Shown: positions 1 to 9,850, counted from the stretch's first letter. The stretch: 64,000 nt of DNA from Lachnospiraceae bacterium (GCA_017620345.1 JAFZQP010000111.1:1-64000); one strand, 5' to 3'. A program made the numbers and translations. The notes: generated by a model from the sequence alone, not told the origin.

Positions 1-512
1 ACATTGTAATCCGCCGCCTGAATGACTTTGAGCAGGATGTTCTCTACATCCTCACCAACGTATCCGGCTTCCGTCAGGGCCGTTGCATCGGCGATCGCAA
101 ACGGAACATTGATTATCTTGGCAAGTGTCTGCGCAAGGAGCGTCTTACCCGATCCGGTAGGTCCGATCATTATCACATTCGATTTCTGAAGCTCCACTCC
201 CGAATCCTTCTGCGACAGGATCCTCTTGTAGTGGTTGTATACGGCAACCGAAAGAACCTTTTTGGCTTCTTCCTGTCCGATTACATTCTCGTCGAGAAAT
301 TCCTTCATTTCACGAGGTTTAACAAGATTGATCTCAAAATCAGAGCTTTCAGCCTCCGGCTCCTCATTGTCATATAGTTCATCCTCTACGATCTCCATGC
401 ACACTTCTATACATTCGTCGCAGATGAATACTCCTTCAGGACCGGCGATGAGCTTCTTGACCTGATCCTGGCTCTTTCCGCAGAAAGAACATCTGATATC
501 CTTCTTTGCCAT
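1..512 (-). CDS. clpX: ATP-dependent Clp protease ATP-binding subunit ClpX, partial (C-terminus outside window)
   Basis: AAA+ unfoldase that feeds substrates to ClpP in the cytoplasm. The visible N-terminal 170 or so residues contain the ClpX zinc-binding domain (CSFCGKS near residue 8 and CDECIEVC near residue 34) and a Walker A motif (GPTGSGKT). The start is the ATG at 512, which gives the standard MAKKDIRC beginning and is preceded by a GGGGA-type ribosome binding site. It lies 3 nt after clpP in the order tig-clpP-clpX, the usual Firmicute arrangement. The gene runs off the left edge, so its end is not seen. Confidence 0.95.
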   Translation of the reverse strand, partial: MAKKDIRCSFCGKSQDQVKKLIAGPEGVFICDECIEVCMEIVEDELYDNEEPEAESSDFEINLVKPREMKEFLDENVIGQEEAKKVLSVAVYNHYKRILSQKDSGVELQKSNVIMIGPTGSGKTLLAQTLAKIINVPFAIADATALTEAGYVGEDVENILLKVIQAADYN

Positions 513-515
513 GGA

Positions 516-1112
516 TTACTTTTCCCCTTCTCCCCTGTCTGCAATTATCTTATCTACTATCCCGTACTCAAGCGCTTCTTCCGCACTCATCCAGTTATCG
601 CGTTCCGTATCGGCAGCTACCTTCTCGAACGGCTGTCCGCAATTCTCCGAAAGTATCCTGTTGAGGCGCTCCTTGGTGCGCAGGATCTGCTTGGCAACGA
701 TCTCGATCTCTGTTGCCTGACCCTTGGCACCGCCCGAAGGCTGGTGGATCATGATCTCAGCATTGGGCAGGACAAATCTCTTGCCTTTTGCTCCCCCGGC
801 AAGGAGAAACGCTCCCATGCTGGCAGCCATTCCGATACAGTATGTAGCCACATCACATTTAACATAATGCATCGTATCATAGATCGCAAATCCGTCGGTC
901 ACCGATCCTCCGGGGCTGTTGATGTAGAAGTGGATATCCTTCTCGGGATCCTCAGCCTCAAGGAACATCATCTGTGCAACGATGAGGTTCGCGGTCGTAT
1001 CATTGACTTCTTCTCCAAGGAATACGATCCTCTCCTTCAGAAGTCTTGAGTATATATCGTAGCTTCTTTCGCCACGGCTTGTCTGTTCAATGACATAAGG
1101 TACTAAACTCAT
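516..1112 (-). CDS. clpP: ATP-dependent Clp protease proteolytic subunit ClpP
   Basis: Serine peptidase subunit of the tetradecameric Clp protease. At 198 residues it has the normal length. The catalytic triad is visible: Ser in GMAASMGAF, His in IMIHQPSGG and Asp in [12 protein letters not shown]. It abuts the trigger factor gene upstream and clpX downstream, so the three probably share a transcript for protein quality control. Confidence 0.97.
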   Translation of the reverse strand: MSLVPYVIEQTSRGERSYDIYSRLLKERIVFLGEEVNDTTANLIVAQMMFLEAEDPEKDIHFYINSPGGSVTDGFAIYDTMHYVKCDVATYCIGMAASMGAFLLAGGAKGKRFVLPNAEIMIHQPSGGAKGQATEIEIVAKQILRTKERLNRILSENCGQPFEKVAADTERDNWMSAEEALEYGIVDKIIADRGEGEK

Positions 1113-2408
1113 TTATTTCTCCTTTGCATTCTCTACTATGAGGTCTATAGCCTTCTGTATCTTGAGATCCTCGATGATCTGATTTTTTCCGTACTCATCA
1201 TCTCCGATGTACTCCTTGAGCTTGTCGACTTCCATCTTGGACTCACCGGCTATACGCTCGAGTTCCTTCTCGTATTCTTCATCGCTGACCTCAAAGCCTT
1301 CAGCCTTTACGATAGCTTCAAGGACAAGTCTTGATTCGATCCTCTTTAAAGCTCCCGGCTTCATCTGCTCGGTAAACTTCTCCAGGTTAAGACCCGTGAA
1401 CATGAAGTACTGCTCCAGTGACAGTCCCTGGCTCTGAAGTCTTCTTGCGTAATCATTCACCATTGTCCTCGTCTGTGTATCTACCATAGCCTCGGGAATA
1501 TCCATCTTGGAGTCCTTGATGATAGCCTCTATCACCGCATCTTCCTTCTTCTCCTTAGCTTCTTTTTCCTTCTTCTCGGCAAGGTTCTTCTTCACATCCT
1601 CACGATACTCGGCCATAGTATCAAACTCCGATACCTCAGATGCGAATTCGTCATCCAGTTCGGGAAGCTCTTTTTCCTTGATCTCATTGATCTTAACCTT
1701 GAACACGGCATCCTTGCCGGCAAGATCCTTGGCGTTGTAATCCTCGGGGAACGTAACGTTGACATCGGTTTCATCGCCTGTATTCTTACCGATAAGCTGA
1801 TCCTCAAATCCGGGAATGAACGAATGTGAACCGATAACGAGCGGGTAGTTGTCTCCCTTTCCGCCCTCAAATGCCTCACCGTTCATAAATCCTTCAAAAT
1901 CAATGACAGCCGTATCGCCATCCTTTATGGGACGGTCAGTAACCGTTATCGTCCTTGCGTTTGCTTCCTGCTCACGCTTGATCTCTTTGTCGATATCCTC
2001 GTCAGTTACCGCTGTATCGATCTTTTCGATCTTAACACCCTTGTACTTGCCAAGCTCAACCGGTGGCTTTAAAGCAACCTCAGCTGTGAAGATAAAATTC
2101 TTGCCTTTTTCAAGCTGAACAACATCTATCCTGGGCTGTGATACTATCTCGAGTTCCTTGTTATCATCAACTTCCTGTGCATATGCATCGGGTATCATGA
2201 TGTTAGCCGCATCCTCGTAGAAGACCTCGGGGCCGTACATCTTTTCAATCATGGCCTGAGGCACCTTTCCTTTACGGAATCCCGGCACGCTCATCTTGCT
2301 CTTATTTTTTTCATAAGCTTTTTTGATAGCCTCGCTTACCTTTGCGGCATCGACTTCTATCGTAAGCTTCGCCATGTTTTTTTCCAGTTTCTCAACCTGC
2401 AGACTCAT
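1113..2408 (-). CDS. tig: Trigger factor (ribosome-associated chaperone and prolyl isomerase)
   Basis: Binds nascent chains at the ribosome exit tunnel. From the chosen start it has 431 residues, the usual size: an N-terminal ribosome-binding domain with the signature region SVPGFRKGKVPQ near residue 45, an FKBP-type PPIase domain at about 150-240, and a helical C-terminal chaperone domain. The ATG at 2408 is preferred over the GTG at 2432 because the sequence TGGAGG lies 10 nt before it and the protein then begins MSLQVEKLEKN as in the family. Confidence 0.95.
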   Translation of the reverse strand: MSLQVEKLEKNMAKLTIEVDAAKVSEAIKKAYEKNKSKMSVPGFRKGKVPQAMIEKMYGPEVFYEDAANIMIPDAYAQEVDDNKELEIVSQPRIDVVQLEKGKNFIFTAEVALKPPVELGKYKGVKIEKIDTAVTDEDIDKEIKREQEANARTITVTDRPIKDGDTAVIDFEGFMNGEAFEGGKGDNYPLVIGSHSFIPGFEDQLIGKNTGDETDVNVTFPEDYNAKDLAGKDAVFKVKINEIKEKELPELDDEFASEVSEFDTMAEYREDVKKNLAEKKEKEAKEKKEDAVIEAIIKDSKMDIPEAMVDTQTRTMVNDYARRLQSQGLSLEQYFMFTGLNLEKFTEQMKPGALKRIESRLVLEAIVKAEGFEVSDEEYEKELERIAGESKMEVDKLKEYIGDDEYGKNQIIEDLKIQKAIDLIVENAKEK

Positions 2409-2435
2409 TATCCTATATCCTCCAAATGACACTAA

Positions 2436-2458
2436 ATTATACCTAAAGTGGGATTATA
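2436..2458 (-). promoter_or_regulatory. Probable promoter(s) of tig-clpP-clpX
   Basis: Two perfect TATAAT hexamers on the minus strand, at 2453-2458 and 2436-2441, lie in the short gap between the end of the cobalamin operon and tig. The nearer one is written TTTAGG-TATAAT. No strong -35 is seen for either. A transcript from here would carry a leader of about 25-45 nt with the TGGAGG site. Confidence 0.5.
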
Positions 2459-2496
2459 ACATAGAAATAAGGTAATTAAAAGAAAATTGTATCGCT

Positions 2497-2745
2497 TCAG
2501 AAACTTTGTTTCAGCAATCTTATGATATCGCCGTAGTTATCGGCAAGATGCGGATATGTGCAACCCGTGCAGTTCTTGATATTTCTGCCGTCTTTTTCAA
2601 TGATCTCATAATCCCCGGGGCAGTCAAGATGATAGAGCGGACAGTAGCAGAACAGACAGTTGATGTCTTCATCGCACTCATGACACGGATAAAAGCTGCA
2701 CTCTTTATTTGCAAAAAAGGCCGCCGAATTCTTATGTTCCTTCAT
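2497..2745 (-). CDS. Small cysteine-rich protein, zf-like family (cobalamin-operon associated)
   Basis: An 82-residue soluble protein with ten cysteines, including the clusters CHECDEDINCLFCYC and CTGC. This matches the Pfam 'cysteine-rich small domain' (zf-like) type, whose function is not known and which often accompanies cobalamin genes. Its ATG overlaps the cbiA stop codon by 4 nt, so it is translationally coupled as the last gene of the cob operon. The spacing of the cysteines suggests metal binding, perhaps an Fe-S cluster, zinc or cobalt handling; this is inference. Confidence 0.75.
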   Translation of the reverse strand: MKEHKNSAAFFANKECSFYPCHECDEDINCLFCYCPLYHLDCPGDYEIIEKDGRNIKNCTGCTYPHLADNYGDIIRLLKQSF

Positions 2746-4178
2746 GATCCATTCTCCTTCCTCTGCCTTTGAACGTCGGTCCGGTTTTTCATTGCTCGGA
2801 CAAACGCTTCCATCGCCTCAGGATGCGATGGGTAATACAGATGCAAAAACCCCCAGAGACTGTCGCCCTTTGCTATCATCGACCTGTATGTCGCATCCGA
2901 CGAAGGCTTGTAAAGCAATGCGTCACAGCCATCGCATGTGCTCTCATAATAGTGAAATTCATGCCCTCTCATACCCGCCAGATGCGAGTGAAAATCATTT
3001 GGATCATCTTTGCCGCATTCCCTGATCTCGGAATATCCGAGGCCCGCGATATGACCGCTGTAGCGGCAGTTCCCTTTTACAGCACCTACCATCGGGTATT
3101 TTGTACCTGATTTATCCTCTATCGTCTCGTGCAGGTACATGAACCCTCCGCATTCGGCCAGCGTCGGCATTCCTGCATCTATGGCTGCTCTTAAGGATCT
3201 TTTCATGGACTCATTTTCGGCAAGAGCTTTAAGGTGAAGTTCCGGATAGCCCCCTCCGATCAGAATGCCACTTATGTCTTCAGGCAGCCCTTCATCTCTT
3301 ATCGGTGAAAAATAAACGATCCTAACACCCAGATCTTCAAGGAGCCTAATATTCTCGTGATAGTAAAAACAAAATGCTTCGTCTCCTGCCACTGCAAGAC
3401 TCACGGTATGCTTTGGTGTCTTTGGAGGCTTTGTGCGCTTTTGCTGCTCCCCTGCCGTGCAGATCTTCGGTGCATGTTCCGCTATCTTAAGTACAGCCTC
3501 TATATCACAGCAGTTTTCCACATGATCCGCCATGGAACTTATCTTTTCCCTGATGTTTTCCGTCTCCTCCGGCATTGTAAGGCCCAGATAACGGCTCGAA
3601 AACTGCATGCATTCGTCTTTGGGGATCCCTCCGAGGATCTCTATATCCATACCGGCATCTTTAAGCTCTTTAGTCAGATAAGGGCGGAGTTTTTCATAAA
3701 AGTGTGCCGATATCCTGTTCAGTATCACGCCCTTTATAAGCCGGTCCTTATCATCTGCCGCTATCCCTTTGATCACGGATGCGATCGTCCGGCCTGCGCC
3801 TTTGGCGTCTACCACAAGTATCACGGGAGTCGACGTGATCTTTGCGATCTCATAACTTGATCCTTTTATATCCGAAACACACGTACCGTCGTAAAGGCCC
3901 ATCACACCCTCGATAATGGCGCATCCGCCCGTATGTCCTGCCACAAGTTCTCTGATACCTTCCTCCGGAAGAAAATAAGAATCCAGATTAAGGCTGTCTA
4001 TCCCGAGAACCTGCCTGTGGAACATCGGATCTATATAATCGGGACCGCACTTAAAAGAGACCGGCGCAAGCCCTTTTCTCTTTAGCACCTCAAGCAAACC
4101 GGTCGTTATGACTGTCTTGCCGCATCCGCTTGATACGGCAGCTATCATGATCCTGTTGTTTGTTTTATCAGTCATCAT
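2742..4178 (-). CDS. cbiA: Cobyrinate a,c-diamide synthase CbiA
   Basis: Glutamine-dependent amidation of the a and c side chains of cobyrinate. The N-terminal ATPase domain has the P-loop SSGCGKT near residue 17 and the family segment CGPDYIDPMFH near residue 44. The C-terminal class I-type glutaminase domain carries the nucleophile Cys in LAECGGF and a His in FLHLYYPSHP. At 478 residues it is a normal length. Its start overlaps the stop of the CbiJ-CbiE gene by 4 nt. Confidence 0.95.
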   Translation of the reverse strand: MMTDKTNNRIMIAAVSSGCGKTVITTGLLEVLKRKGLAPVSFKCGPDYIDPMFHRQVLGIDSLNLDSYFLPEEGIRELVAGHTGGCAIIEGVMGLYDGTCVSDIKGSSYEIAKITSTPVILVVDAKGAGRTIASVIKGIAADDKDRLIKGVILNRISAHFYEKLRPYLTKELKDAGMDIEILGGIPKDECMQFSSRYLGLTMPEETENIREKISSMADHVENCCDIEAVLKIAEHAPKICTAGEQQKRTKPPKTPKHTVSLAVAGDEAFCFYYHENIRLLEDLGVRIVYFSPIRDEGLPEDISGILIGGGYPELHLKALAENESMKRSLRAAIDAGMPTLAECGGFMYLHETIEDKSGTKYPMVGAVKGNCRYSGHIAGLGYSEIRECGKDDPNDFHSHLAGMRGHEFHYYESTCDGCDALLYKPSSDATYRSMIAKGDSLWGFLHLYYPSHPEAMEAFVRAMKNRTDVQRQRKENGS

Positions 4179-5605
4179 GATCGATACCCCGTATCCGGCG
4201 TTTCGTGTATAAATAACACTGTTATTATTCCTTCAGATTCATATTTTGAAGCATCTGCGCAGGAAAGCTTTGTGATCTTTTCGTCTTCATAGGACAGGTT
4301 TTGTCCGATACAGACCGTCATATCAGGACATATGTCTTTAAGATTACTGCATACCGTCCTCACATCCTCATCTCCCGACATCAGGGCAAATGTCTTCCGG
4401 TTACGGATTATCCGTGACACAAGCCTTTTTATATCAGCCTCCGTGTTTCTTCCGTGAATGCTTGTGATCACCGCATCGTTATATGTTTCACCAAGCTTTG
4501 ACGCAAGATATGAAACCGACGAGATTCCGGGAAGCGTTTGTATATCCGCATCGGGCACTAGTTGACATAACTTCTCCCGCGCCGGTCCGGCTCCGCTGTA
4601 AAAACCGGTATCTCCCGAAAACAGCACGACCGCAGACCGGATATCCGTATTCTTCTCAAGTACCGAAGCGATGGATGTCGCATCATACATTTCAAACTTT
4701 CTTTTTGCCGTAATGCCGCCAAGTATTCTTCCCGATGAAAAGACTGCATCTGCAGCCGTTATGGCATTTCTTACATCATCTGTCATGGCCCCGGCACTAC
4801 CCATACCGGCACCCGCCAGAGTGATACTTATGTGTCTTTTATATGAATGCCCTGTGATCTTCTCATATACTTCACATATATCACTGCCGTCTTCTTCATA
4901 CGGGCGTTCTATCATATGCACCGTCACGCCAAGATCACGTGCGGCTGCGATCTTTTCCGCAAAGCCGCCTGCTTCTCCGCTGTCTTTTGTCAGCATATGG
5001 CGGATGGAAAACTCCTCCATGACCGCTCTGTTCATTCCTTCCGAAAAAGGGCCCTGCATAGCGATGATGTGACTGCTTTCCACCCCAAGGTCATGACAGA
5101 TCTCCATGCTCTCCTTTGCCGGAAGGACTCTTACAAATGTTCTTGCGAGAGTTGCCTCTGATACGTTTTTGCAGTATCCGGCAAGGGTATTGGTTCCCGT
5201 TGTCAGCAATATATTGCCCTCTGTCGCGTCGATCGAGTGCGCAAAATCCTCAATGGAAGCATATCTTATAGCAGAGTCAGCACTGTCCGCGCCGCCCCTG
5301 GTTATTCTATAAACCGTGCTATACGTCACCGCGGCAGCTTCCTTTATGTTCCTGCTTACGGCTGACGCATAGGGGTGCGTAGCATCCACGATCACATCAC
5401 CTTTTCCGAACTTCTCTCCGGCCAGAAACTCCCTCATCTCGTCACTGTCCATTTTACCGATGTGGACTTTCGCCAGAGATTCGGTTGACATAACGTCATT
5501 TCCATACTCGCTTGCAACGCATACGAAGTGCCGGATCCCATCCTCCGACAGCATCTCAGACAGCTTTCTTCCTTCAGTTGTTCCCGAGAAAATCATTACC
5601 TTCAC
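4175..5605 (-). CDS. CbiJ-CbiE fusion: cobalt-precorrin-6A reductase / cobalt-precorrin-7 C5-methyltransferase
   Basis: One 476-residue protein combines two corrin-ring enzymes. Residues 1 to about 250 are CbiJ/CobK, with the NADPH site FSGTTEGR near residue 6 and DATHPYA near residue 94. From about residue 256 to the end is CbiE/CobL N-domain, with LAGAGMGS and the SAM-binding segment FSGDTGFYSGA. CbiE is more often fused to the decarboxylating methyltransferase CbiT, which is absent here. The gene overlaps cbiH and cbiA by 4 nt each, within the anaerobic corrin-ring block. Confidence 0.9.
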   Translation of the reverse strand: MKVMIFSGTTEGRKLSEMLSEDGIRHFVCVASEYGNDVMSTESLAKVHIGKMDSDEMREFLAGEKFGKGDVIVDATHPYASAVSRNIKEAAAVTYSTVYRITRGGADSADSAIRYASIEDFAHSIDATEGNILLTTGTNTLAGYCKNVSEATLARTFVRVLPAKESMEICHDLGVESSHIIAMQGPFSEGMNRAVMEEFSIRHMLTKDSGEAGGFAEKIAAARDLGVTVHMIERPYEEDGSDICEVYEKITGHSYKRHISITLAGAGMGSAGAMTDDVRNAITAADAVFSSGRILGGITAKRKFEMYDATSIASVLEKNTDIRSAVVLFSGDTGFYSGAGPAREKLCQLVPDADIQTLPGISSVSYLASKLGETYNDAVITSIHGRNTEADIKRLVSRIIRNRKTFALMSGDEDVRTVCSNLKDICPDMTVCIGQNLSYEDEKITKLSCADASKYESEGIITVLFIHETPDTGYRS

Positions 5606-6333
5606 TGCAGCTTATAACCCCTGGGAGTGATCAGTTTGTTATTGTTAACATAAGTTTGTGAATTTCCTATAAAAACAGTTGTGAACATATCTGCGGGTTC
5701 ATCGGCAAGCTCCCCCAGGGTACAGAGTTTTACACCGGTGTCAGCTCTTCCGATATTTCTTACAATACCGCACGGTCTGTCTGCAGGTATAGTCTCAAGA
5801 AGGACATGACATGCCTTCTTCAGATGATCGGTCCTCTTTTTGCTGGCAGGATTGTATATCGCTATGCAAAAATCACCCCTTGCTGCACATCTGAGGCGCT
5901 CCTCTATCCTGTCCCACGAAGTCAACAGGTCGCTCAGGCTTATCGTACACAGGTCATGCCCAACCGCTGCCCCGAGAACAGCCGAACCGGACAGGGCAGC
6001 AGTTACCCCTGGCACTGTCTCCACATCATCAAAACCTTCCTCTGCAGCGACCTCAAGCATCGGGGACGCCATCCCGTATATACCGGCATCGCCGCTGCAT
6101 ATAAGAGCCACAGTCCTGCCGTTCTTTGCCAGTTCCAGACAGGTTTTGCACCTGTCGATCTCACTTCTCATCGCACTCTCGATGATCACCTTATCAGGAT
6201 ATCTGCTCCTGACAAGGTCCGTATATGTCTTATAGCCGACTATGACATCGCACGTCTTAAGGACAGCCTGTGCCCTGATCGTCATATTCTCTTCATCCCC
6301 GGGGCCGATGCCCACAACGTAGATCTTACCCAT
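5602..6333 (-). CDS. cbiH: Cobalt-precorrin-3B C17-methyltransferase CbiH
   Basis: SAM-dependent ring-contracting methyltransferase of the anaerobic cobalamin pathway. The start MGKIYVVGIGPGD is typical of corrin/sirohaem methyltransferases, followed by ICSGDAGIYGMA and YNPASKKR. The ATG at 6333 has GAGGT 8 nt upstream and gives a normal 243-residue protein; the longer frame beginning at 6363 lacks such a site. It lies 10 nt after cbiG. Confidence 0.94.
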   Translation of the reverse strand: MGKIYVVGIGPGDEENMTIRAQAVLKTCDVIVGYKTYTDLVRSRYPDKVIIESAMRSEIDRCKTCLELAKNGRTVALICSGDAGIYGMASPMLEVAAEEGFDDVETVPGVTAALSGSAVLGAAVGHDLCTISLSDLLTSWDRIEERLRCAARGDFCIAIYNPASKKRTDHLKKACHVLLETIPADRPCGIVRNIGRADTGVKLCTLGELADEPADMFTTVFIGNSQTYVNNNKLITPRGYKLQ

Positions 6334-6343
6334 GAAATATACC

Positions 6344-7312
6344 TCAATGATGACGTCTTGCAACTGCCAGGGTCATGCCCTCGCCGGTTTGTTTTTGTAC
6401 AAGCAATTCCCCGCCGGGTCCGGCAGCAAGCACTGCGGCTCTTTCGCATACATTGTCGACTCCGACCGTCTGTTCTACAAAATCCGAGCCCGTAAAATCC
6501 CCTTTTGCCCGTTTTAGGAGCGAAGCCTCAAAAGAGATTACGGGGATACGGTGTTTTGTTGAGAATTCTTTTATCGCACGCTCATTTTCCTTTATATCCA
6601 CGGTCGCAAGTGCATATATATCATCAATCTCTATTTTATGCTCTTTTATGGTTGACATAATGTATCTGTCCAGGTCGCCGGGATCTATCCCTTTTCTTGC
6701 TCCGATCCCGATCACATATGGCTTTGACGACAGTAACAGTGAATACTCCCCGTCGGTCTCATCCGCTATGATTATGTCAACCTCTCCTGCGGGTGGATAG
6801 TCTTTTATCGACAACGTTACAGGCTTTCCCTCAAGTGCCTTTACGGCCACTTTTTTTATACCTTCACGGTTCCGGACAGTCAGCCTGTTTTCCGAAGCAA
6901 AAACATCTGCCGAGAAAGCATCGTTTATATCCGTTGATGTGGTTATTACGGGGATCGCACCGAGAAGTTCTGCGATCATGGCAGCAAGCTTATTTGCACC
7001 GCCTGCGTGTCCCGACAGTATCGGTATCACAAAGCCTGCGTTATCATCTATTACAACCACCGGAACATCGGAAAGCTTATCCTTTATGCATCCGCTCACT
7101 GCTCTTACCGCTATGCCCACGGCTCCGACAAATATTAGCGGATGACCGGCCGGAAACTCTGACTTTACAAGATCATGCAATAAAATGCCGCACTTTTTAT
7201 CCGACAGATCGTAAACATCAGCCGGATCGATACCTGAAGCACAAAACGCCCTGTTCAGTTCCTCTGTGACTTTTCTTCCCTTTTCGTTAAAACATATCGC
7301 GGTTTTGATCAT
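6344..7312 (-). CDS. cbiG: Cobalt-precorrin-5A hydrolase CbiG
   Basis: Opens the ring delta-lactone and releases acetaldehyde. The N-terminal and central CbiG regions are seen (FVGAVGIAVRAV, ILSGHAGGANKLA), and the C-terminal domain begins at about residue 205 (VIGIGARKGI). The ATG at 7312 is preceded by CAGGA and overlaps the end of cbiF by 26 nt. A longer frame up to 7399 would overlap cbiF far more and adds unrelated residues. Confidence 0.93.
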   Translation of the reverse strand: MIKTAICFNEKGRKVTEELNRAFCASGIDPADVYDLSDKKCGILLHDLVKSEFPAGHPLIFVGAVGIAVRAVSGCIKDKLSDVPVVVIDDNAGFVIPILSGHAGGANKLAAMIAELLGAIPVITTSTDINDAFSADVFASENRLTVRNREGIKKVAVKALEGKPVTLSIKDYPPAGEVDIIIADETDGEYSLLLSSKPYVIGIGARKGIDPGDLDRYIMSTIKEHKIEIDDIYALATVDIKENERAIKEFSTKHRIPVISFEASLLKRAKGDFTGSDFVEQTVGVDNVCERAAVLAAGPGGELLVQKQTGEGMTLAVARRHH

Positions 7313-8060
7313 TTTTCCTGTATCCTGTACTATATGACGGATCATATAGTTTTGATCTTTCGTACCGGCTGTGAGATACCGCATCACCGACAATAACAAC
7401 TGCAGTACGCTCTATCCCGTTCTTTCTGGCCTCATCCGGCAGGCTGCCCAAGGTACAGAGCACGGTTTTTTCATCGGGGTGCGTAGCCTTATAAACAAGA
7501 GCAGCCGGCGTATCTGCACTGTATCCTCCGGCGATAAGCCTTCGGGCGAGTTCATCAAGCATTCCCGTGCTTAAGTATATCGCCATCGAAGCATTGTGAG
7601 CTGCCAGGCTTTCAATGCTTTCATTCCCGGGAACAGCGGTCTTTCCTTCCATCCTGGTGATTATAAGAGTCTGCGTTACCCCGGGAAGGGTGTATTCCAT
7701 ATCAAGTGTTGCCGCAGCGCCAAAGCAGGCGCTGACTCCCGGGCATGACTCATAGCTTATACCTCTTTTATCAAGCTCATCCATCTGCTCCCTTACCGCA
7801 CCGTACAGACTCGGCTCTCCGGTATGCAGTCTTACTACGCTCTTGTGAGCATATTCCGCTCTTTCCATGACAGCAATCACTTCTTCCAAAGTCATTGTCG
7901 CACTGTTGTATATTTCGGGGTCACGTTTCGAGTATTCCAGCAATTTCGGATCAACAAGGCTTCCCGTATAAATGATGACATCCGCCTCTTCGATGAGCCT
8001 CATGCCCCGTACTGTTATAAGATCACAGGCTCCCGGGCCCGCACCGACAAAATTGATCAT
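7287..8060 (-). CDS. cbiF: Cobalt-precorrin-4 C11-methyltransferase CbiF
   Basis: SAM-dependent methyltransferase; 257 residues. It begins MINFVGAGPGACDLITVRG, with LHTGEPSLYGA and PGVSACFGAAA as further family signatures. It follows cbiD with no gap and feeds the CbiG and CbiD steps encoded on either side. Confidence 0.95.
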   Translation of the reverse strand: MINFVGAGPGACDLITVRGMRLIEEADVIIYTGSLVDPKLLEYSKRDPEIYNSATMTLEEVIAVMERAEYAHKSVVRLHTGEPSLYGAVREQMDELDKRGISYESCPGVSACFGAAATLDMEYTLPGVTQTLIITRMEGKTAVPGNESIESLAAHNASMAIYLSTGMLDELARRLIAGGYSADTPAALVYKATHPDEKTVLCTLGSLPDEARKNGIERTAVVIVGDAVSHSRYERSKLYDPSYSTGYRKNDQNRDMF

Positions 8061-9197
8061 CTAGTTCTCCGTTTTCGTAAACACCTGCCGCATCATAACG
8101 TCCGCACCCGAGGTCTTCCCCAGCAGTCCGTATCTGTTCGAAAAAACGATGCACTCGCTGTGCATGGTTCCTGCCCGCTTTTTCAAATGGTATTCGATCC
8201 GGTCCATTATGTATGAAAAGCACTCTTTTTCGATCCCGGCCTGACGCATGAGCTCATAAGCATCATCCACCGAAACACATCCGAGAATATGCTTTGCTGT
8301 ATCAATGCGCTCCGATGCATGTATAACCGAAGCGGCCATAAGTTCCATCCTGCAGTCTGCCACATGAGAATGCGTGTTCATTACCCCGCCGGACAGTTTT
8401 ACCAGTTTACCGGCATGTCCCACGAGAAGCATTTCGGGAAAACCGGCATCAGCTGCCAGATCGATCGCTTCTCCTATATGATTCGAACACTTTACCGCCC
8501 GGTCCAGATCGAACCCGTATGTATCACGCATGAAATGAAACCCGTAATTACCCGGCGATACTACAAGGATCTTTTCTCCCATTGCCTTTTTTTGCCGTAT
8601 CTCAACCGCAATGGTATCAATGAGCGCTTTTGTGCTCATTGGCTCGACCAGTCCCGTTGTCCCTATTATGGATATGCCCCCTTCTATTCCGAGTCTGGGA
8701 TTGAAGGTCTTTTTTGATATCTCCTCTCCATCCGGGGCAAAGATCACAACATCCAACGATCCGCTGTGGTCGTATTCTTCCATAACAGTTCTGACTTCGT
8801 GCTCTATCATCTGTCTCGGGACTGTATTTATCGCGGCTTCACCCACCTGCCTGTCAAGACCCGGACGCGTGACCCTTCCAATCCCTTTGCCGCCATCTAT
8901 GATCACGAGCTCTTTTCCGTCATCACGAAGTGATACTCTTGCATAGATCAGCATATTGTCGGTAACATCGGGATCGTCTCCGGAATGCTTCCTTACGGCA
9001 CAGCTTACGGAAGTCGGGCGCTGCCCGTCAGCTTCCATACAAACATCCTCCACGGCCGCAGAAAATACAATACCGGCCGGAGTAACGACAGATACCGAAT
9101 CTATCATCGTATTTTCAAGCAGCATGACGGTTGCCGCCTTCGCGGCAGCCGCGGCACAGCTTCCTGTTGTAAACCCCGTCTTTTTCCCTGTATTCAT
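8061..9197 (-). CDS. cbiD: Cobalt-precorrin-5B C1-methyltransferase CbiD
   Basis: Methylates C1 of the corrin ring after CbiG. The 378-residue protein has the family opening KKTGFTTGSCAAAAAKA and the segments IVIDGGKGIGRVT (written here VIIDGGKGIGRVTRPGL) and LLVGHAGKLVKLSGG with THS(H). The start overlaps the cbiC stop by 4 nt. Confidence 0.95.
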   Translation of the reverse strand: MNTGKKTGFTTGSCAAAAAKAATVMLLENTMIDSVSVVTPAGIVFSAAVEDVCMEADGQRPTSVSCAVRKHSGDDPDVTDNMLIYARVSLRDDGKELVIIDGGKGIGRVTRPGLDRQVGEAAINTVPRQMIEHEVRTVMEEYDHSGSLDVVIFAPDGEEISKKTFNPRLGIEGGISIIGTTGLVEPMSTKALIDTIAVEIRQKKAMGEKILVVSPGNYGFHFMRDTYGFDLDRAVKCSNHIGEAIDLAADAGFPEMLLVGHAGKLVKLSGGVMNTHSHVADCRMELMAASVIHASERIDTAKHILGCVSVDDAYELMRQAGIEKECFSYIMDRIEYHLKKRAGTMHSECIVFSNRYGLLGKTSGADVMMRQVFTKTEN

Positions 9198-9850
9198 GAC
9201 CTGTTTTGATCTGTCTTTCTCATATCATACAAAAGTGCATTTACTATGGCCGCAGCCACGTTACTGCCGCCCTTTCGTCCCCTGTTGACTATATAGGGGA
9301 TATCACTTTGTGTTATCAGTTCCTTGGCAGCGACCACGTTCACAAAGCCAACGGGTACGCCGACAACAAATGCCGGGATATACGTACCGGTATCATAACA
9401 TTCACGGATCGTGATCAGAGCGGTCGGTGCATTTCCGATCACAAATATAACAGGACCGGATATGCTCATCGCACGGTTCATGGAGACCGAAGCCCGTGTC
9501 ACACCTTTCTGTCTGGCAGAAACTGCCACATCTTCATCTGCCATAAAGCAAACACTGTCGCACCCATACTGCGCAAGCACCTGCTTATTTATGCCTGAAA
9601 GAGCCATATTGGTGTCGGTTACCACCGTTGCACCTTCCCTGATGAGCTTCTGAAATGTGCTGACAGCCCCTTCGGAAAAACACAGGGTCTCGGCATAATC
9701 AAAATCAGCCGTGGTATGTATACAGCGTTTGATCACTGTCAACTGCTCATTTGAAACGTCTCTTTGAAATCCCCGTTCTCGCAGTTCATCCGTTATGATC
9801 TCAAAACTGCGTTTTTCTATATCTTCAGGTTTTATATGCTCTAAGTTCAT
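9194..9850 (-). CDS. cbiC: Cobalt-precorrin-8 methylmutase CbiC
   Basis: Moves the methyl group from C11 to C12 to form cobyrinate. The likely catalytic His is in KRCIHTTADFDYA, and the substrate-binding segment VIGNAPTAL is present. At 218 residues it is a usual length. The start lies inside the end of cobD (26 nt overlap). Confidence 0.95.
   Translation of the reverse strand: MNLEHIKPEDIEKRSFEIITDELRERGFQRDVSNEQLTVIKRCIHTTADFDYAETLCFSEGAVSTFQKLIREGATVVTDTNMALSGINKQVLAQYGCDSVCFMADEDVAVSARQKGVTRASVSMNRAMSISGPVIFVIGNAPTALITIRECYDTGTYIPAFVVGVPVGFVNVVAAKELITQSDIPYIVNRGRKGGSNVAAAIVNALLYDMRKTDQNRS

Noticed and set aside
235..3860. Many plus-strand open frames opposite clpX, tig, cbiA and similar genes
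   Set aside because: They mirror strongly supported minus-strand genes, lack ribosome binding sites and show low-complexity Ser/Leu-rich shadow composition.
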